From Microbacterium proteolyticum (GTDB lineage: Bacteria; Actinomycetota; Actinomycetes; Actinomycetales; Microbacteriaceae), in the NCBI RefSeq assembly GCF_030818075.1, contig NZ_JAUSZZ010000001.1, forward strand, positions 2,914,001 to 2,978,000: 64,000 nt of DNA, given 5' to 3'. Shown in pieces: positions 35,950-47,836 of the stretch. The first letter of the stretch is position 1. Every line of letters starts with the position of its first letter. The translations under genes were made by a program, and so were the position numbers. Below the pieces are notes generated by a model, which was not told where the DNA came from, did no database searches, and saw nothing but the letters and a program-made list of their open reading frames with translations.

Positions 35950-36868
35950 AGCGGATCCTCGGATCGAGCAGACCGTAGAGCAGATCGACGACGAGGTTGA
36001 TCAGCACGTAGAAGACGACGAAGACCGTCACGAACGATACGACGGTCGGGCCCTCCTGACGGATGGTCGCCTGGTAGAGCGTTCCGCCCACGCCGGGGAT
36101 GTTGAAGATGCCCTCGGTCACGGTGGCGCCGACCATGAGCACGCCGAAGTTGGTCGCGCTATTGGTGATGACCGGGATGAGCGAGTTGCGCAGAACGTGC
36201 ACCGGGATGACGCGACGGCGCGGAAGACCCTTGCTGTAGGCGGTACGCACCCAGTCCTGGTTCAGCGTGTCGATGACGGAGGCGCGCGTCAGGCGCATGC
36301 TGGTGGCGTACAAGCTGAAACCGAGCACGAGCGCGGGCAGCCACAGGTCGCCCCAGTTGTTCTGACCGCCGACGGTGGCGCGGAACCAGCCGAACTGGAT
36401 CGCCAGGAAGTACTGCGCGATGAAGGCGAGGACGAACACCGGCACGGCGACGAACACGAGGGCGATGACGAGCGAGACGTTGTCGAAGACACCGCCCTTG
36501 CGCAGTGCCGAGATGGTTCCGATGATGATCGCCAGCGAGAGTTCGATGGCGATCGCCATGACTGCCAGTCGCAGGGTGACCGGGATGGCGCGGACCAGGA
36601 TGTCGTTGACCGGCTGGCCCGAGAAGCTGATGCCGAAGTCGCCCTGGAGCACGCCGGTGATGTAGTAGAAGTACTGCACGATGAACGGATCGTTCAGGTG
36701 GTACTGGTCGCGGATCTGCTCGAGCAGGGCCGGGTTGGGGGTGCGGTCGCCGAACAGCGCCAGGATCGGGTCGCCCGGCATGGCGAAGACCATGAAGTAG
36801 ATCAGCAGCGTCGCACCGAAGAACACGGGTATGACCTGCAGAAGTCTTCGGAGGATGTAGTAGCCCAC
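35939..36868 (-). CDS. Peptide ABC transporter permease (DppB/OppB type), operon A
   Basis: 309 aa with the DppB start YYILRRLLQVIPVFFGATLLIYF, six helices and coupling loop VRTAYSKGLPRRRVIPVHVLRNSLIP. The GTG at 36868 is chosen because family similarity begins exactly there and GGGAG lies upstream; a longer frame exists but reads as low-complexity. A stable hairpin separates it from the substrate-binding gene, so it is probably read at a lower level. Confidence 0.9.
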   Translation of the reverse strand: MGYYILRRLLQVIPVFFGATLLIYFMVFAMPGDPILALFGDRTPNPALLEQIRDQYHLNDPFIVQYFYYITGVLQGDFGISFSGQPVNDILVRAIPVTLRLAVMAIAIELSLAIIIGTISALRKGGVFDNVSLVIALVFVAVPVFVLAFIAQYFLAIQFGWFRATVGGQNNWGDLWLPALVLGFSLYATSMRLTRASVIDTLNQDWVRTAYSKGLPRRRVIPVHVLRNSLIPVITNSATNFGVLMVGATVTEGIFNIPGVGGTLYQATIRQEGPTVVSFVTVFVVFYVLINLVVDLLYGLLDPRIRYAK

Positions 36869-36965
36869 CCTCGTCTCCCTTCGGGGGTGAATGGGTGCCT
36901 CGGATAGGGCACCGTACGAAAGCCGCGCACGGCTGGTGAACAGTGCGCGGCCGGGACACACCACA

Positions 36966-36993
36966 CGAGGCGGTGACTGGTGTCACCGCCTCG
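36966..36993 (-). terminator. Attenuating hairpin between substrate-binding and permease genes
   Basis: Perfect 12-bp arms CGAGGCGGTGAC/GTCACCGCCTCG with a TGGT loop, 21 bases after the SBP stop and ~100 bases before the permease start. Such hairpins typically let the binding protein outnumber the permease. Confidence 0.7.
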
Positions 36994-37014
36994 CGGGTGT
37001 GTGATCAGGCGATG

Positions 37015-38637
37015 TTAGCCGACCTTGGTGATCTCGTGGAACAGCGGGACAGAGTTCCAGCCGAACTCCACGTTCTGCACCGTCTCGGCGTATCCGCCGG
37101 TCACGTTCGAGTACCACAGCGGGATGGCCGGCAGGTCCTCGAAGAGCACGGTCTGCGCCTGGCCGAAGTACTCGTTGGCCTGGGCGAGGTCGGTGCTGGA
37201 GATGCCCTCCGCCAGCAGACGGTCGAACTCGGGGTTGGAGTAGTCGCCGTCGTTCGAGCCCGCGTTGGTGGCGTACAGCGGTCCGAGGAAGTTGTACAGA
37301 CCGGGGTAGTCGGCCTGCCATCCGCTGCGGAACGGGGTCGAGATGGTGCGGTTGTTCACCTGGGCGCGCAGCTCGGCGAAGGTCGGGTAGGGAGCGCCCG
37401 ACGCGTCGATGCCGAGGTTGGTGGCGAGCTGGTTCGAGATGGCGTCGACCCACTGGTCGTGGCCGCCGTCGGCGTTGTACGCGATCTGGAACGAACCGGT
37501 CCACGGCGAGATGGCATCGGCCTGGGCCCACAGTTCCTTGGCGGTGTCGACATCGAACTGCAGGACATCCGAGCCCTCGAGGGAGTCGGACCACCCGTCG
37601 ATGACCGGCGAGGTGAAGTCGGTCGCCGGCGTGCGGGTGCCCTGGAAGATCGTCGAGGTGATCTCTTCGCGGTTGATGGCGTGCGAGATGGCGGCGCGAC
37701 GCAGCTTGCCCTCTTCGCCCGAGAAGTGCTCGAGGCGGGCGGGGATGGTGAACGACTGGAACACCGCGGCAGGCTGGTTGACGGCACGCTCGCCCAGGTC
37801 GGCCTCAAAGGTGGCGAGGGCGGACGGGGGCACGGCGTCGAGCACGTCGAGCTGACCACCCTGGAGGGCGGCGTAGGCGGCATCCTGCGATGCGTAGAAG
37901 GAGATCGTCAGACCGCCGTTCTGCGCCTGACGCACGCCCTGGTAGTCCTCGTTCTTGACGAGGTCGATCTGCACGTTGTGCTGCCAGGCGCCCTCGCTCG
38001 CGAGCTTGTAGGGGCCGTTGCCGACGGGGTTCTCACCGAACGCGTCGAGATCGTCGAACGCGACGTCGGGCAGCGGGTAGTACGCCGAGTAGCCCAGGCG
38101 CAGCGCGAAGTCGGAAGCCGGCTTGTTCAGCGCGATCGTGAACGTGTAGTCGTCGACCTGCTTCAGGCCGGTGAGCTCGCTGTCCGCGTCGTAGCTGAAG
38201 CCCTCGATGTCCTCGAAGAAGTAGCTGTTGTACTGCTCGTTGGAGGCCAGGGCACCGTAGTTCCACGCCTTGATGAAGTTGTCGGCCGTGACCTCTTCAC
38301 CATTGGTGAAGGTCTGACCCTGCTTGATCTTGACGGTGAGGTTCTGCGGGTCGTCGACCGTGATCTCTTCGGCCATGTCGTTGACCGGCGCACCATTGGC
38401 TTCGTACGACACGAGACCGGCGAAGATGGCGTCCAGGATCTTGCCGCCACCGGTCTCGTTGGTCGAGGTGGGGATCAGCGGGTTCTCGGGCTCGGATCCG
38501 TTGGTCGTGATGATCGCCGACGCGTCGGCCGATCCGTTGTCGCCCGAGTCGCCGCCACCACCGGAGCAGCCGGCGAGCGCGAGCCCGACGACGCCCAGCA
38601 GAGCGAGACTGGTCAGGGCAAGCTTGTTGCGCTTCAC
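37015..38637 (-). CDS. Peptide ABC transporter substrate-binding lipoprotein (family 5), operon A
   Basis: 540 aa. Lipobox ALAGC (Cys about 24) followed by a Gly/Ser/Asp linker. SBP_bac_5 features include ITVDDPQNLTVKIKQGQTFTNGEEVTADNF, VGNGPYKLAS and RRAAISHAINREEI, closest to OppA/DppA-like peptide binders of Gram-positives. GTG start with GGAGGA five nt upstream. First gene of operon A; the shared 16-bp word is ~140 bases upstream. Confidence 0.92.
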   Translation of the reverse strand: MKRNKLALTSLALLGVVGLALAGCSGGGGDSGDNGSADASAIITTNGSEPENPLIPTSTNETGGGKILDAIFAGLVSYEANGAPVNDMAEEITVDDPQNLTVKIKQGQTFTNGEEVTADNFIKAWNYGALASNEQYNSYFFEDIEGFSYDADSELTGLKQVDDYTFTIALNKPASDFALRLGYSAYYPLPDVAFDDLDAFGENPVGNGPYKLASEGAWQHNVQIDLVKNEDYQGVRQAQNGGLTISFYASQDAAYAALQGGQLDVLDAVPPSALATFEADLGERAVNQPAAVFQSFTIPARLEHFSGEEGKLRRAAISHAINREEITSTIFQGTRTPATDFTSPVIDGWSDSLEGSDVLQFDVDTAKELWAQADAISPWTGSFQIAYNADGGHDQWVDAISNQLATNLGIDASGAPYPTFAELRAQVNNRTISTPFRSGWQADYPGLYNFLGPLYATNAGSNDGDYSNPEFDRLLAEGISSTDLAQANEYFGQAQTVLFEDLPAIPLWYSNVTGGYAETVQNVEFGWNSVPLFHEITKVG

Positions 38638-38772
38638 AGTTCCTCCAGGGAAGTGATGAATGGGCCCCGCGGGGAACACTCGGACGGCTCACACACGTGC
38701 GAACGTCTCCGGGGGCAGGATAGGAACACCCTAGGCAGAGTGAACGTCGTGCCCCTCATCGAGCACGCAAAC

Positions 38773-38788
38773 GTTACAAAGGCTTTAC
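38773..38788. promoter_or_regulatory. 16-bp operator-like word upstream of operon A
   Basis: GTTACAAAGGCTTTAC on the plus strand; its complement GTAAAGCCTTTGTAAC matches 13 of 16 bases upstream of operon B. It lies 15 bases before the CPBP protease start and ~136 bases before the SBP gene, so it could act on both directions. Confidence 0.5.
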
Positions 38789-38802
38789 TCACGAGGCGAT
38801 GT

Positions 38803-39669
38803 ATGTGGCAATCTGATCCGACACCGGCATCCACCGCCGGTCCCTTCCCCTCCCCCCTCGATCGCTCGAACGGGTACGCCCGAAGACGACTGGCGTGGGA
38901 GGTCGTCCTCGTCCTCCTGGTGAGCGTCGGCCAGTCGGCGATCTACTCGGTGGTGTCGTTCGTGCGCTCGACGACCCGGGCGCCGATCTCCCAGCAGCAG
39001 ACGCAGTTGAACCCCTCCCGCAGCGCCGAGCCGCTGTGGGATGCGATCTACCAGTTCCTCGACATCTTCTTCTCGCTGACGCTCGTGGCCCTGGCGATCT
39101 ACCTGCTCTGGGAATCGGCGAACAACGCGCTCCGGCGCATCGGCCTCGATTTCCGCCGCTTCGGGTCGGACGTGCTGCGCGGGGTCGCGCTCGTGCTGCT
39201 CATCGGCGTTCCGGGCATCGGGGTGTACGCCATCGGTCGGGCGATCGGCCAGAGCATCACGGTCGTTCCCGCACCGCTCGACTCGTCGTGGTGGGTGATC
39301 GCGCTGCTCGTCCTCGCGGCACTGCGGGCGGGACTGACCGAGGAGGTCATCTTCCTGGGCTTCCTGTTCGACCGCCTCCGCCGTCTGGGCTGGTCGTGGA
39401 CGGGCGTCATCGTCTCGACGGCGCTGCTGCGCGGCAGCTATCACCTGTACCAGGGGTGGCCATCGGCGCTCGGCAACGTCGTCATGGGTCTGGTGTTCGG
39501 GTGGTGCTACAAGCGCTGGGGACGCGTCATGCCCCTGGTCGTGGCGCACACCGTCATCGACATCGTCGCCTTCGTCGGTTATCCGCTCGCCGCCGCGTGG
39601 TGGCCGGGGATCTTCGCCCCGCCCAGCCCGTCGGGGACACCGACCCCGTCGCCCTCGCCGACGACCTGA
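38803..39669 (+). CDS. CPBP (CAAX/Abi) family intramembrane metalloprotease
   Basis: 288 aa with about seven membrane helices. Motif 1 is LTEEVIFLGFLFDRL (Glu-Glu pair), motif 2 STALLRGSYHLYQG (His) and motif 3 VVAHTVIDIV (His), the four usual metal/catalytic residues of the family. The C-terminus is a Pro/Ser/Thr tail. GAGG lies six nt before the ATG at 38803, and the open frame further upstream is an antisense shadow. In bacteria the family includes bacteriocin self-immunity and prenyl-protein-protease-like enzymes; its target here is unknown. Convergent with the next gene, three bases apart. Confidence 0.85.
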   Translation: MWQSDPTPASTAGPFPSPLDRSNGYARRRLAWEVVLVLLVSVGQSAIYSVVSFVRSTTRAPISQQQTQLNPSRSAEPLWDAIYQFLDIFFSLTLVALAIYLLWESANNALRRIGLDFRRFGSDVLRGVALVLLIGVPGIGVYAIGRAIGQSITVVPAPLDSSWWVIALLVLAALRAGLTEEVIFLGFLFDRLRRLGWSWTGVIVSTALLRGSYHLYQGWPSALGNVVMGLVFGWCYKRWGRVMPLVVAHTVIDIVAFVGYPLAAAWWPGIFAPPSPSGTPTPSPSPTT

Positions 39670-39672
39670 CCC

Positions 39673-41418
39673 TCAGGGCGAAGGCGCGGACCAGGTCCAG
39701 AAGGCGGGCGGCACCCCGTCGGGCTCGGACGTGTAGTCCACTCCCCCGACGCCGTCGGCCGTGGCCACCGCGCCCGTGCGCTCGAGGAGCGGCACCCCCG
39801 CGAACGCCGAGAAGAGCGACCGGTCGATCTCCTTCGCCTCGGCGAGGACGTCCACGGGATCGGTGTGCACGGTGAGCTGCGCGAACAGCTCGTCGGTGTC
39901 CGGACCGTCGACGCCCTCCGCCAGCCGGTCGCGCGCCGACCGGTACAGGCTCTCGTCCTCCCCGACCCAGGACAGCGTGGCATCCGGGGTGTCCTCGGCG
40001 GTGGCGGCACGCACCGCGATGCCGGCGCGCGCCCCCATCGAGACCAGGCGCGGGAACACCTGGGACGACACCTCGTCGGTCGCGTCGTAGGCGACGCGAA
40101 GGACGGCGGCGCGGTCGCCGAGCGCGCTGCGGGCCGCGTTCACGTCGCTTCCCGTGCCTGGTGCACCGTTGCCCGCGATCAAGTCGGCGTACAACTGTCC
40201 TGTGGCCGAGGACGACAGGAACGACTGCAGCGGCTGAGCGTCGGCGCGCAGCGGACCGAGCACGTCCTGCACGATCGACGAACGATCGATGGCCAGCGTC
40301 ATGGCCTGACGCAGGTCGGCGGGCGTCCCGTCGGCGTAGCGCAGGTGGAGCGTCTGGGTCGTGGGGCCGACCTGCACCTGGTAGCCCGCGTCGGTGAGCG
40401 TCTCGCGCTCCACGACGTCGAGATCGCCGACGTTGGCGATGTCCACGACGCCCGCCTCGAGAGCCGACAGCTGCGCCGCCCGGTCGGGGAAGAACCGCAC
40501 GACCAGGTTCTCGAGGCTGGGATAGTGCGCCCCCTGGTAGGACTCGCGCCGGACGAGCGTCAAGGAATCGGCGTCCGATTCGCCGACCGTCCACGGGCCC
40601 GCGGACACCACGCCGGCCGGATCGACGGGAGTGTCGGCGGGAACATCGAACCCGGTGTTCCACGCTTGCGCGGCTGCGGCCAGCACAGGATTCGGCTCGA
40701 CCGGGTCGAGCGGATTGCCCTCGGGGGCCGTCAGGATGGCCGTGATCAGGTCTTGCACGCTCACCCCGGCGCGCTCGGCGACGACGTGCACCGGTCGGTC
40801 GAGCAACCACTGACGGTTCCAGTCCGCGAAGGGCTGGTCGTAGACCAGGGTGAGGGTGTCGTCGGACCGGTCGATGCGGGGTCGAGACGTGCGCGCGTTG
40901 GGGTCGGCGGGCATCGCGGTGTCGAAGTAGCGCGTGCCCGAGACGATCTGCCCCGCCGCGTCGTACGTGGCGTCGTCGAAGAAATGCGACGACACCGCCC
41001 AGCCGAACAGGAGGTCGTCCAGGCTCACCGGCGTGCCGTCGGACCACACGCGATCGGGGAACAGCTCGTAGCTCACCGTCAACGGGTCGCCCTGCACGCG
41101 GGTGATGCGCCCCAGACCGTCGTTGGGGACGACCTGCAGGTCACCGTCGAGCGACCCCAGCTTCTCGTCGAGCAACGCGGCCACCGCGCGATTCGCCGGG
41201 GTGTTCCCCGCGGTGCTCGCGGGATTGAAGCTGGTCAGCGTACCGACCACGCCGACCGTCAGCGTGGTCGGCGGGGCCTCCTCCACGGTCTCGGGCGCGG
41301 GCTCCGACGCCGAGCAGCCGGCGAGGGCGACCGCGGCGGCCGCGAGCAGGCCGACGAAGCGTGTCGCGCCTCGTCGTCGTCGAGTCGGTCGAGAATCCTG
41401 ATTCAGCCCGTGGTGCAC
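39673..41418 (-). CDS. Orphan family 5 substrate-binding lipoprotein
   Basis: 581 aa. Twin Arg-rich start then lipobox ALAGC (Cys about 33). The SBP_bac_5 fold is recognisable (LTVSYELFPDRVWSDGTPVSLDDLLFGW; RQAMTLAIDRSSI) but diverged, and ligand-pocket loops differ from the two operon proteins. No permease or ATPase adjoins it, so it may feed one of the nearby importers or act as a sensor or chaperone-like lipoprotein. GTG at 41418 is fixed by TAGGGT (41426-41431) seven nt upstream, a leaderless promoter. Confidence 0.82.
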   Translation of the reverse strand: MHHGLNQDSRPTRRRRGATRFVGLLAAAAVALAGCSASEPAPETVEEAPPTTLTVGVVGTLTSFNPASTAGNTPANRAVAALLDEKLGSLDGDLQVVPNDGLGRITRVQGDPLTVSYELFPDRVWSDGTPVSLDDLLFGWAVSSHFFDDATYDAAGQIVSGTRYFDTAMPADPNARTSRPRIDRSDDTLTLVYDQPFADWNRQWLLDRPVHVVAERAGVSVQDLITAILTAPEGNPLDPVEPNPVLAAAAQAWNTGFDVPADTPVDPAGVVSAGPWTVGESDADSLTLVRRESYQGAHYPSLENLVVRFFPDRAAQLSALEAGVVDIANVGDLDVVERETLTDAGYQVQVGPTTQTLHLRYADGTPADLRQAMTLAIDRSSIVQDVLGPLRADAQPLQSFLSSSATGQLYADLIAGNGAPGTGSDVNAARSALGDRAAVLRVAYDATDEVSSQVFPRLVSMGARAGIAVRAATAEDTPDATLSWVGEDESLYRSARDRLAEGVDGPDTDELFAQLTVHTDPVDVLAEAKEIDRSLFSAFAGVPLLERTGAVATADGVGGVDYTSEPDGVPPAFWTWSAPSP

Positions 41419-41480
41419 ACGGGGAACCCTACTAAACGCCCCCTGTGCGAATCCGGGGTGGGCGACCTCGCCGAGAAGCG

Positions 41481-41515
41481 CGTGGCGACCGCCCCCGAAG
41501 GGAGCGGTCGCCACG
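41481..41515 (-). terminator. Terminator hairpin of the gcv operon
   Basis: Twelve-bp arms CGTGGCGACCGC/GCGGTCGCCACG with additional inner GC pairs, 21 bases after the gcvP stop. Confidence 0.75.
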
Positions 41516-41536
41516 TCTCGGTATCGACCGAACGCC

Positions 41537-44442
<2,906 letters not shown>

Positions 44443-44446
<4 letters not shown>

Positions 44447-44817
44447 GCGGTGAGCTCCTCGTAGGCGGCGCGATCGAGCAGATCGCCGGGCAGGTCGCCC
44501 TCGACGCGGATCTTGATGAGCCAGCCGCCGACGAACGGCTCGGCGTTCACGAGCGACGGATCGTCGACCACGGCGTCGTTCACCTCGACGACCGTGCCGG
44601 AGAGCGGCGCGTAGAGCTCGCCCACCGACTTCGTCGACTCGATCTCGCCGCACACGTCGCCCGCGGTGACCGCGGAGTCGGCGCCGGGGAGCTCGACGAA
44701 CACGACGTCGCCGAGCTTCTCGGCGGCGAAGTCGGTGATGCCGACCGTCGCGATGTCGCCGTCGAGGGCGATCCACTCGTGCTCGGAGGTGTAGCTGAGG
44801 GCGGTGAGATCGGTCAT
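44443..44817 (-). CDS. gcvH: Glycine cleavage system H-protein
   Basis: 124 aa lipoyl carrier. The lipoylated Lys is in [18 protein letters not shown]; the start YTSEHEWI and [19 protein letters not shown] are classic. It shuttles the aminomethyl group between P-, T- and L-proteins. Overlaps gcvT and gcvP by four bases each, so the three are tightly coupled. Confidence 0.96.
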
Positions 44818-46112
44818 GCGTTTCTCCGGTAGAAGGGAAGGGCGGTGACGGTCGCGGGAATGCGGGTTCCGCGCACGTCGATGGTCAGTTCGGTGCCGGG
44901 GGCGGATGCCGCGGGGGCGACGAACGCCATCGCGACGGGGTGGCCGAGGGTGGGGCTCAGCGCCCCGCTGGTGATCTCGCCGACGGCGTCGTCACCCTGC
45001 AGGACGGTGTAACCGGCGCGGCCGGCGCGTCGGCCCGCGGACGCGAGCCCGACGAGCACGGGGGCGTCGGACGGGGCGGACGCGAGACCGTCCTTTCCGA
45101 CGAACGCCTCTTTGTCGACGGCGACGGCGCGGCCGAGACCGGCCTGGGCGGGCACGATGTCGCGCGAGAGCTCGTGCCCGTACAGGGGCATACCGGCTTC
45201 GAGACGCAAGGTGTCGCGCGCAGCCAGGCCGCAGGGCACCAGCCCCTCGGGCTCCCCGGCGGCGAGCACGGCGTCCCAGAGCGCACCCGCCTGCACGAGC
45301 GGGATGAGCAGCTCGTACCCGTCCTCGCCGGTGTAACCGGTGCGTGCCACGAAGAGCGACGCGCCCTCGAACGTGCCGTCGGTCCAGGCGTAGTAGCCGA
45401 GCGCATCGAGGGCGGTGCCGGTGATCTCGACCCCCGGGGTGGAGCTCAGGATGCCGCGAGCCTTGGGGCCCTGGAGGGCGATGAGGGCGCAAGAGTCGGT
45501 GACGTCTTCGACGCGGAGGCCGGTGGAGCCGGCGACGACGGCGAAGGAGCGGGGCGCGGTCCCTTCGACGGGCTCAGGGACCTCGGTTGCGGCGCCAGCA
45601 GAGGTGGCGTCAGCAGCGGCCGTGGCGGAGGCGGCGGTCGCGGAGGCGGCGGTCGCTGAGGCGGCGGTCGCTGAGCCTGTCGAAGGGTCCGACGCCGGGG
45701 CCCACGTGCGCTGCGCCGCGTCGAACGCCGCCGCCACGGCATCCCGGTTCGACGCGTTCGCGATGACGAGGAAGTAGTCCTCCCCGGTGCGGTAGACGAT
45801 CACGTCGTCGACGATCCCCCCGCTCTCGGCCAGGACCAAGGAGTACTTCGCCTTGCCGACCTTCATCGTCGAGATACGGCCGGCGAGCACGTAGTCGAGG
45901 AAGTCCCCGGCGCGACCGCCCTGCACCCAGAACTCCGCCATGTGCGAGATGTCGAACAGGCCGGCAGCCTGGCGCACGGCGTGGTGCTCGGCGAGGTCGG
46001 AGGTGTAGCGCACGGGCATGTTCCAGCCGCCGAAGTCGGTGAACGAGGCGCCGAGGGCCTCGTGCCGGTCGTGCAGCGGAGAAGAGCGGGGCGGAGCAGG
46101 GATGTCGGTCAT
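44814..46112 (-). CDS. gcvT: Aminomethyltransferase, T-protein, with low-complexity insertion
   Basis: 432 aa, longer than the usual ~365-375. It transfers the methylene group to tetrahydrofolate. Family motifs are [48 protein letters not shown] and AGLGRAV. About residues 140-190 are replaced by an Ala/Thr/Ser-rich stretch made of SATAA repeats and flanked in DNA by inverted 17-mers (see repeat entry). All catalytic regions flank the insertion intact, so the enzyme is likely active. The insertion sits in a surface loop, by inference. Expression is under a glycine riboswitch. Confidence 0.92.
   Translation of the reverse strand: MTDIPAPPRSSPLHDRHEALGASFTDFGGWNMPVRYTSDLAEHHAVRQAAGLFDISHMAEFWVQGGRAGDFLDYVLAGRISTMKVGKAKYSLVLAESGGIVDDVIVYRTGEDYFLVIANASNRDAVAAAFDAAQRTWAPASDPSTGSATAASATAASATAASATAAADATSAGAATEVPEPVEGTAPRSFAVVAGSTGLRVEDVTDSCALIALQGPKARGILSSTPGVEITGTALDALGYYAWTDGTFEGASLFVARTGYTGEDGYELLIPLVQAGALWDAVLAAGEPEGLVPCGLAARDTLRLEAGMPLYGHELSRDIVPAQAGLGRAVAVDKEAFVGKDGLASAPSDAPVLVGLASAGRRAGRAGYTVLQGDDAVGEITSGALSPTLGHPVAMAFVAPAASAPGTELTIDVRGTRIPATVTALPFYRRNA
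45561..45687. repeat. REP-like inverted repeat with 15-bp tandem repeats inside gcvT
   Basis: CCCTTCGACGGGCTCAG (45561-45577) and CTGAGCCTGTCGAAGGG (45671-45687) are inverted copies with one mismatch. Between them, 15-bp units start at 45625, 45640 and 45655 (about 3.4 copies), each encoding SATAA on the minus strand. The total stays in frame with gcvT. Confidence 0.85.
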
Positions 46113-46159
46113 GAGTTCAGCCGTTCGCGAGGACGGACAGACGCCGGGCGACGCCTGAA

Positions 46160-46352
46160 GAACTCCCCCTCTGTCATGAGCCTGAGAGTTTCGTCGCGCG
46201 TCGTGCGTGACTTTCACCGTCGGCGGACCCGGCGCCGTGCACCCGGATCACTTTCCAGAGTGGCCCGATCGACGCGGTACGCGTACCTGAGAGATTGGCG
46301 GGGAGGCTTGCTCCTTCGGTGCCCGGCAGTGTTCGCCGGAGCTCTCCCGCAT
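46160..46352 (-). promoter_or_regulatory. Tandem glycine riboswitch
   Basis: Minus strand. Aptamer 1 runs from GCGGGAGAGC through CCGAAGGAGCAA to CCAATCTCTCAGG. The linker leads into CTCTGGAAAG of aptamer 2, which continues with GACGGTGAAAGTC, CGAAACTCTCAGG and CATGACAGAGGGGGAG. These are conserved core segments of the gcvT-type motif, in duplicate. It ends ~48 bases before the gcvT ATG. TAGGCT at 46385-46390 is a suitable -10 element upstream. Glycine binding is expected to switch gcvTHP on. Confidence 0.92.
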
Positions 46353-46471
46353 CGATCATGGGGCCGGTGTGGACTTGTGGGGTCAGCCTACCGGAGCGGT
46401 GGGCCGGGGTGAGCATTCCGGTGCACCGGATGGGGTGCGGCTGATCCCGCTCGTCGGACCGCGCGCGGCCG

Positions 46472-46565
46472 GGCCGCGGGTGCGCGGCGGCGAGGCCGGG
46501 CGGCGGACTCCACCGCCGGCCGGCCGCGGGTGCGCGGCGGCGAGGCCGGGCGGCGGACTCCACCG
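46472..46565. repeat. 44-bp direct repeat in the gcvT/marP gap
   Basis: Bases 46472-46515 recur exactly at 46522-46565 (50-bp period), starting GGCCGCGGGTGCGCGGCGGC. It fills the space between the gcv promoter and the end of the serine protease gene. No coding role is seen; the whole 46113-46583 gap otherwise holds only the riboswitch and its promoter. Confidence 0.9.
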
Positions 46566-46583
46566 TGCGCGCGGGGCGCGACC

Positions 46584-47759
46584 TCAGCCTCGCGTGCAGC
46601 TACCGGACGCCACGGGGGCGGAGAGCGCGTCGATCTGCGCCAGCACGGGCTCGAGCTCGACAGGCGTCATGGCGTACCCGACGTTGTCGTCGGTGTCCGA
46701 GCGGGCGAAGACCAGACCCGCGATCTCGCCGCTCGTCGTGAGCAGCGGGCCACCCGAGTTGCCGGGACGCACGATCGCGGCGAGCGCGTAGATGTCGCGC
46801 GGCGACGAGGAGGAGTCGTAGATGTCGGGGACGGGCACGGTGCCCTCGGAGAGCACCTGGGCGCTTCCGGAGGTGAAGGGACCACCGCCCGGGTACCCCT
46901 GCACCACGGCGGACGACCCGACGCTCAGGGTCGACGCGAGCGGAAGAGGCGCGGCATCCAGCTGATCGACGGCGATGACGGCGACGTCGTCGATCGGGTC
47001 GAAGTACACCACCCTCCCCTCGCGCGCGGGTCGACCGGGAAGCTCCACGACCGGGGTGTCCACGCCGGCGACGACGTGCGCGTTCGTGACGACGCGGTCG
47101 GCGGCGACGACGAAGCCGGACCCGCTCGAGGTCACACCGCACGCGTATGCGGTGCCCGAGATCCGGGCCACCGACTGAGCGGCCTGGGCCAGCGCGGGGT
47201 CGTCGAGCGCGATCTGCGGTGTGCTCGGCACCGGACCGATCTGGATCAGCTGGCCGAGCCGCGGGATGCCCTCGGCGAAGACGGACCCGCGCAGATCGGC
47301 GAGGGCGCTGCGCACGGGCGCCGGGGTGAGGTCGTCGATCGTGCGGACGACAGCGGACGACCCGAGGGCAGCGGACACGCCGGGGACGCCGACGGGCACG
47401 AGCGAACCGGCCGCGAACGAGATGACGAGGGCGGCGGCGGCGAGGTTGACCACTCCGCCGAGGAGACGCTCGGGCACGCGCAGCTTGATGCGATCGGCCC
47501 CGCGGCGGAAGAAGCCGCCGACGGCGCTTCCGAGGCCCGATCCGATGAGCAGCAGCACGATGCCGGTGGCGATCATGGCCGGCCCGCGCCACATGGGCGA
47601 CGTCACCCACTGTCCGACGAACGGCGTGGCCCAGTACGCCGCGATCGCCCCGAGCGCGAGACCGGCGAAGAAGCCGATCGTGGCGAGGAACCCGCGGGTG
47701 AGCCCCACGATGAGTGCGACCGCCAGAAGGGCGATCAGAACGATGTCGATGACCGGCAT
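46584..47759 (-). CDS. MarP-like membrane-anchored serine protease (CvpA domain plus trypsin-like domain)
   Basis: 391 aa. Four membrane helices of a CvpA/colicin V production-type domain (about 1-125) are followed by a chymotrypsin-fold protease outside the membrane. The triad is His in VVTNAHVVAG, Asp in YFDPIDDVAVIAVD and Ser in VRPGNSGGPLL. Two Cys (TAYACGVTSS and SGSCTRG at the end) could form a disulfide as in mycobacterial MarP, which serves acid and oxidative stress tolerance. ATG has AGGAGG four nt upstream. Confidence 0.9.
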   Translation of the reverse strand: MPVIDIVLIALLAVALIVGLTRGFLATIGFFAGLALGAIAAYWATPFVGQWVTSPMWRGPAMIATGIVLLLIGSGLGSAVGGFFRRGADRIKLRVPERLLGGVVNLAAAALVISFAAGSLVPVGVPGVSAALGSSAVVRTIDDLTPAPVRSALADLRGSVFAEGIPRLGQLIQIGPVPSTPQIALDDPALAQAAQSVARISGTAYACGVTSSGSGFVVAADRVVTNAHVVAGVDTPVVELPGRPAREGRVVYFDPIDDVAVIAVDQLDAAPLPLASTLSVGSSAVVQGYPGGGPFTSGSAQVLSEGTVPVPDIYDSSSSPRDIYALAAIVRPGNSGGPLLTTSGEIAGLVFARSDTDDNVGYAMTPVELEPVLAQIDALSAPVASGSCTRG

Positions 47760-47836
47760 CCGACCTCCTGAGTGCCTTCCGAGACTAAGCCGCGGATCTG
47801 GGAGAACCCTTTCGGCGCGCGGGCTCTGCTCGCGGG

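Noticed and set aside
36943..38802. N-terminal 600 residues of the frame ending in the CPBP protease
   Set aside because: Antisense to the binding-protein gene; the real protein starts at 38803 after a ribosome site.
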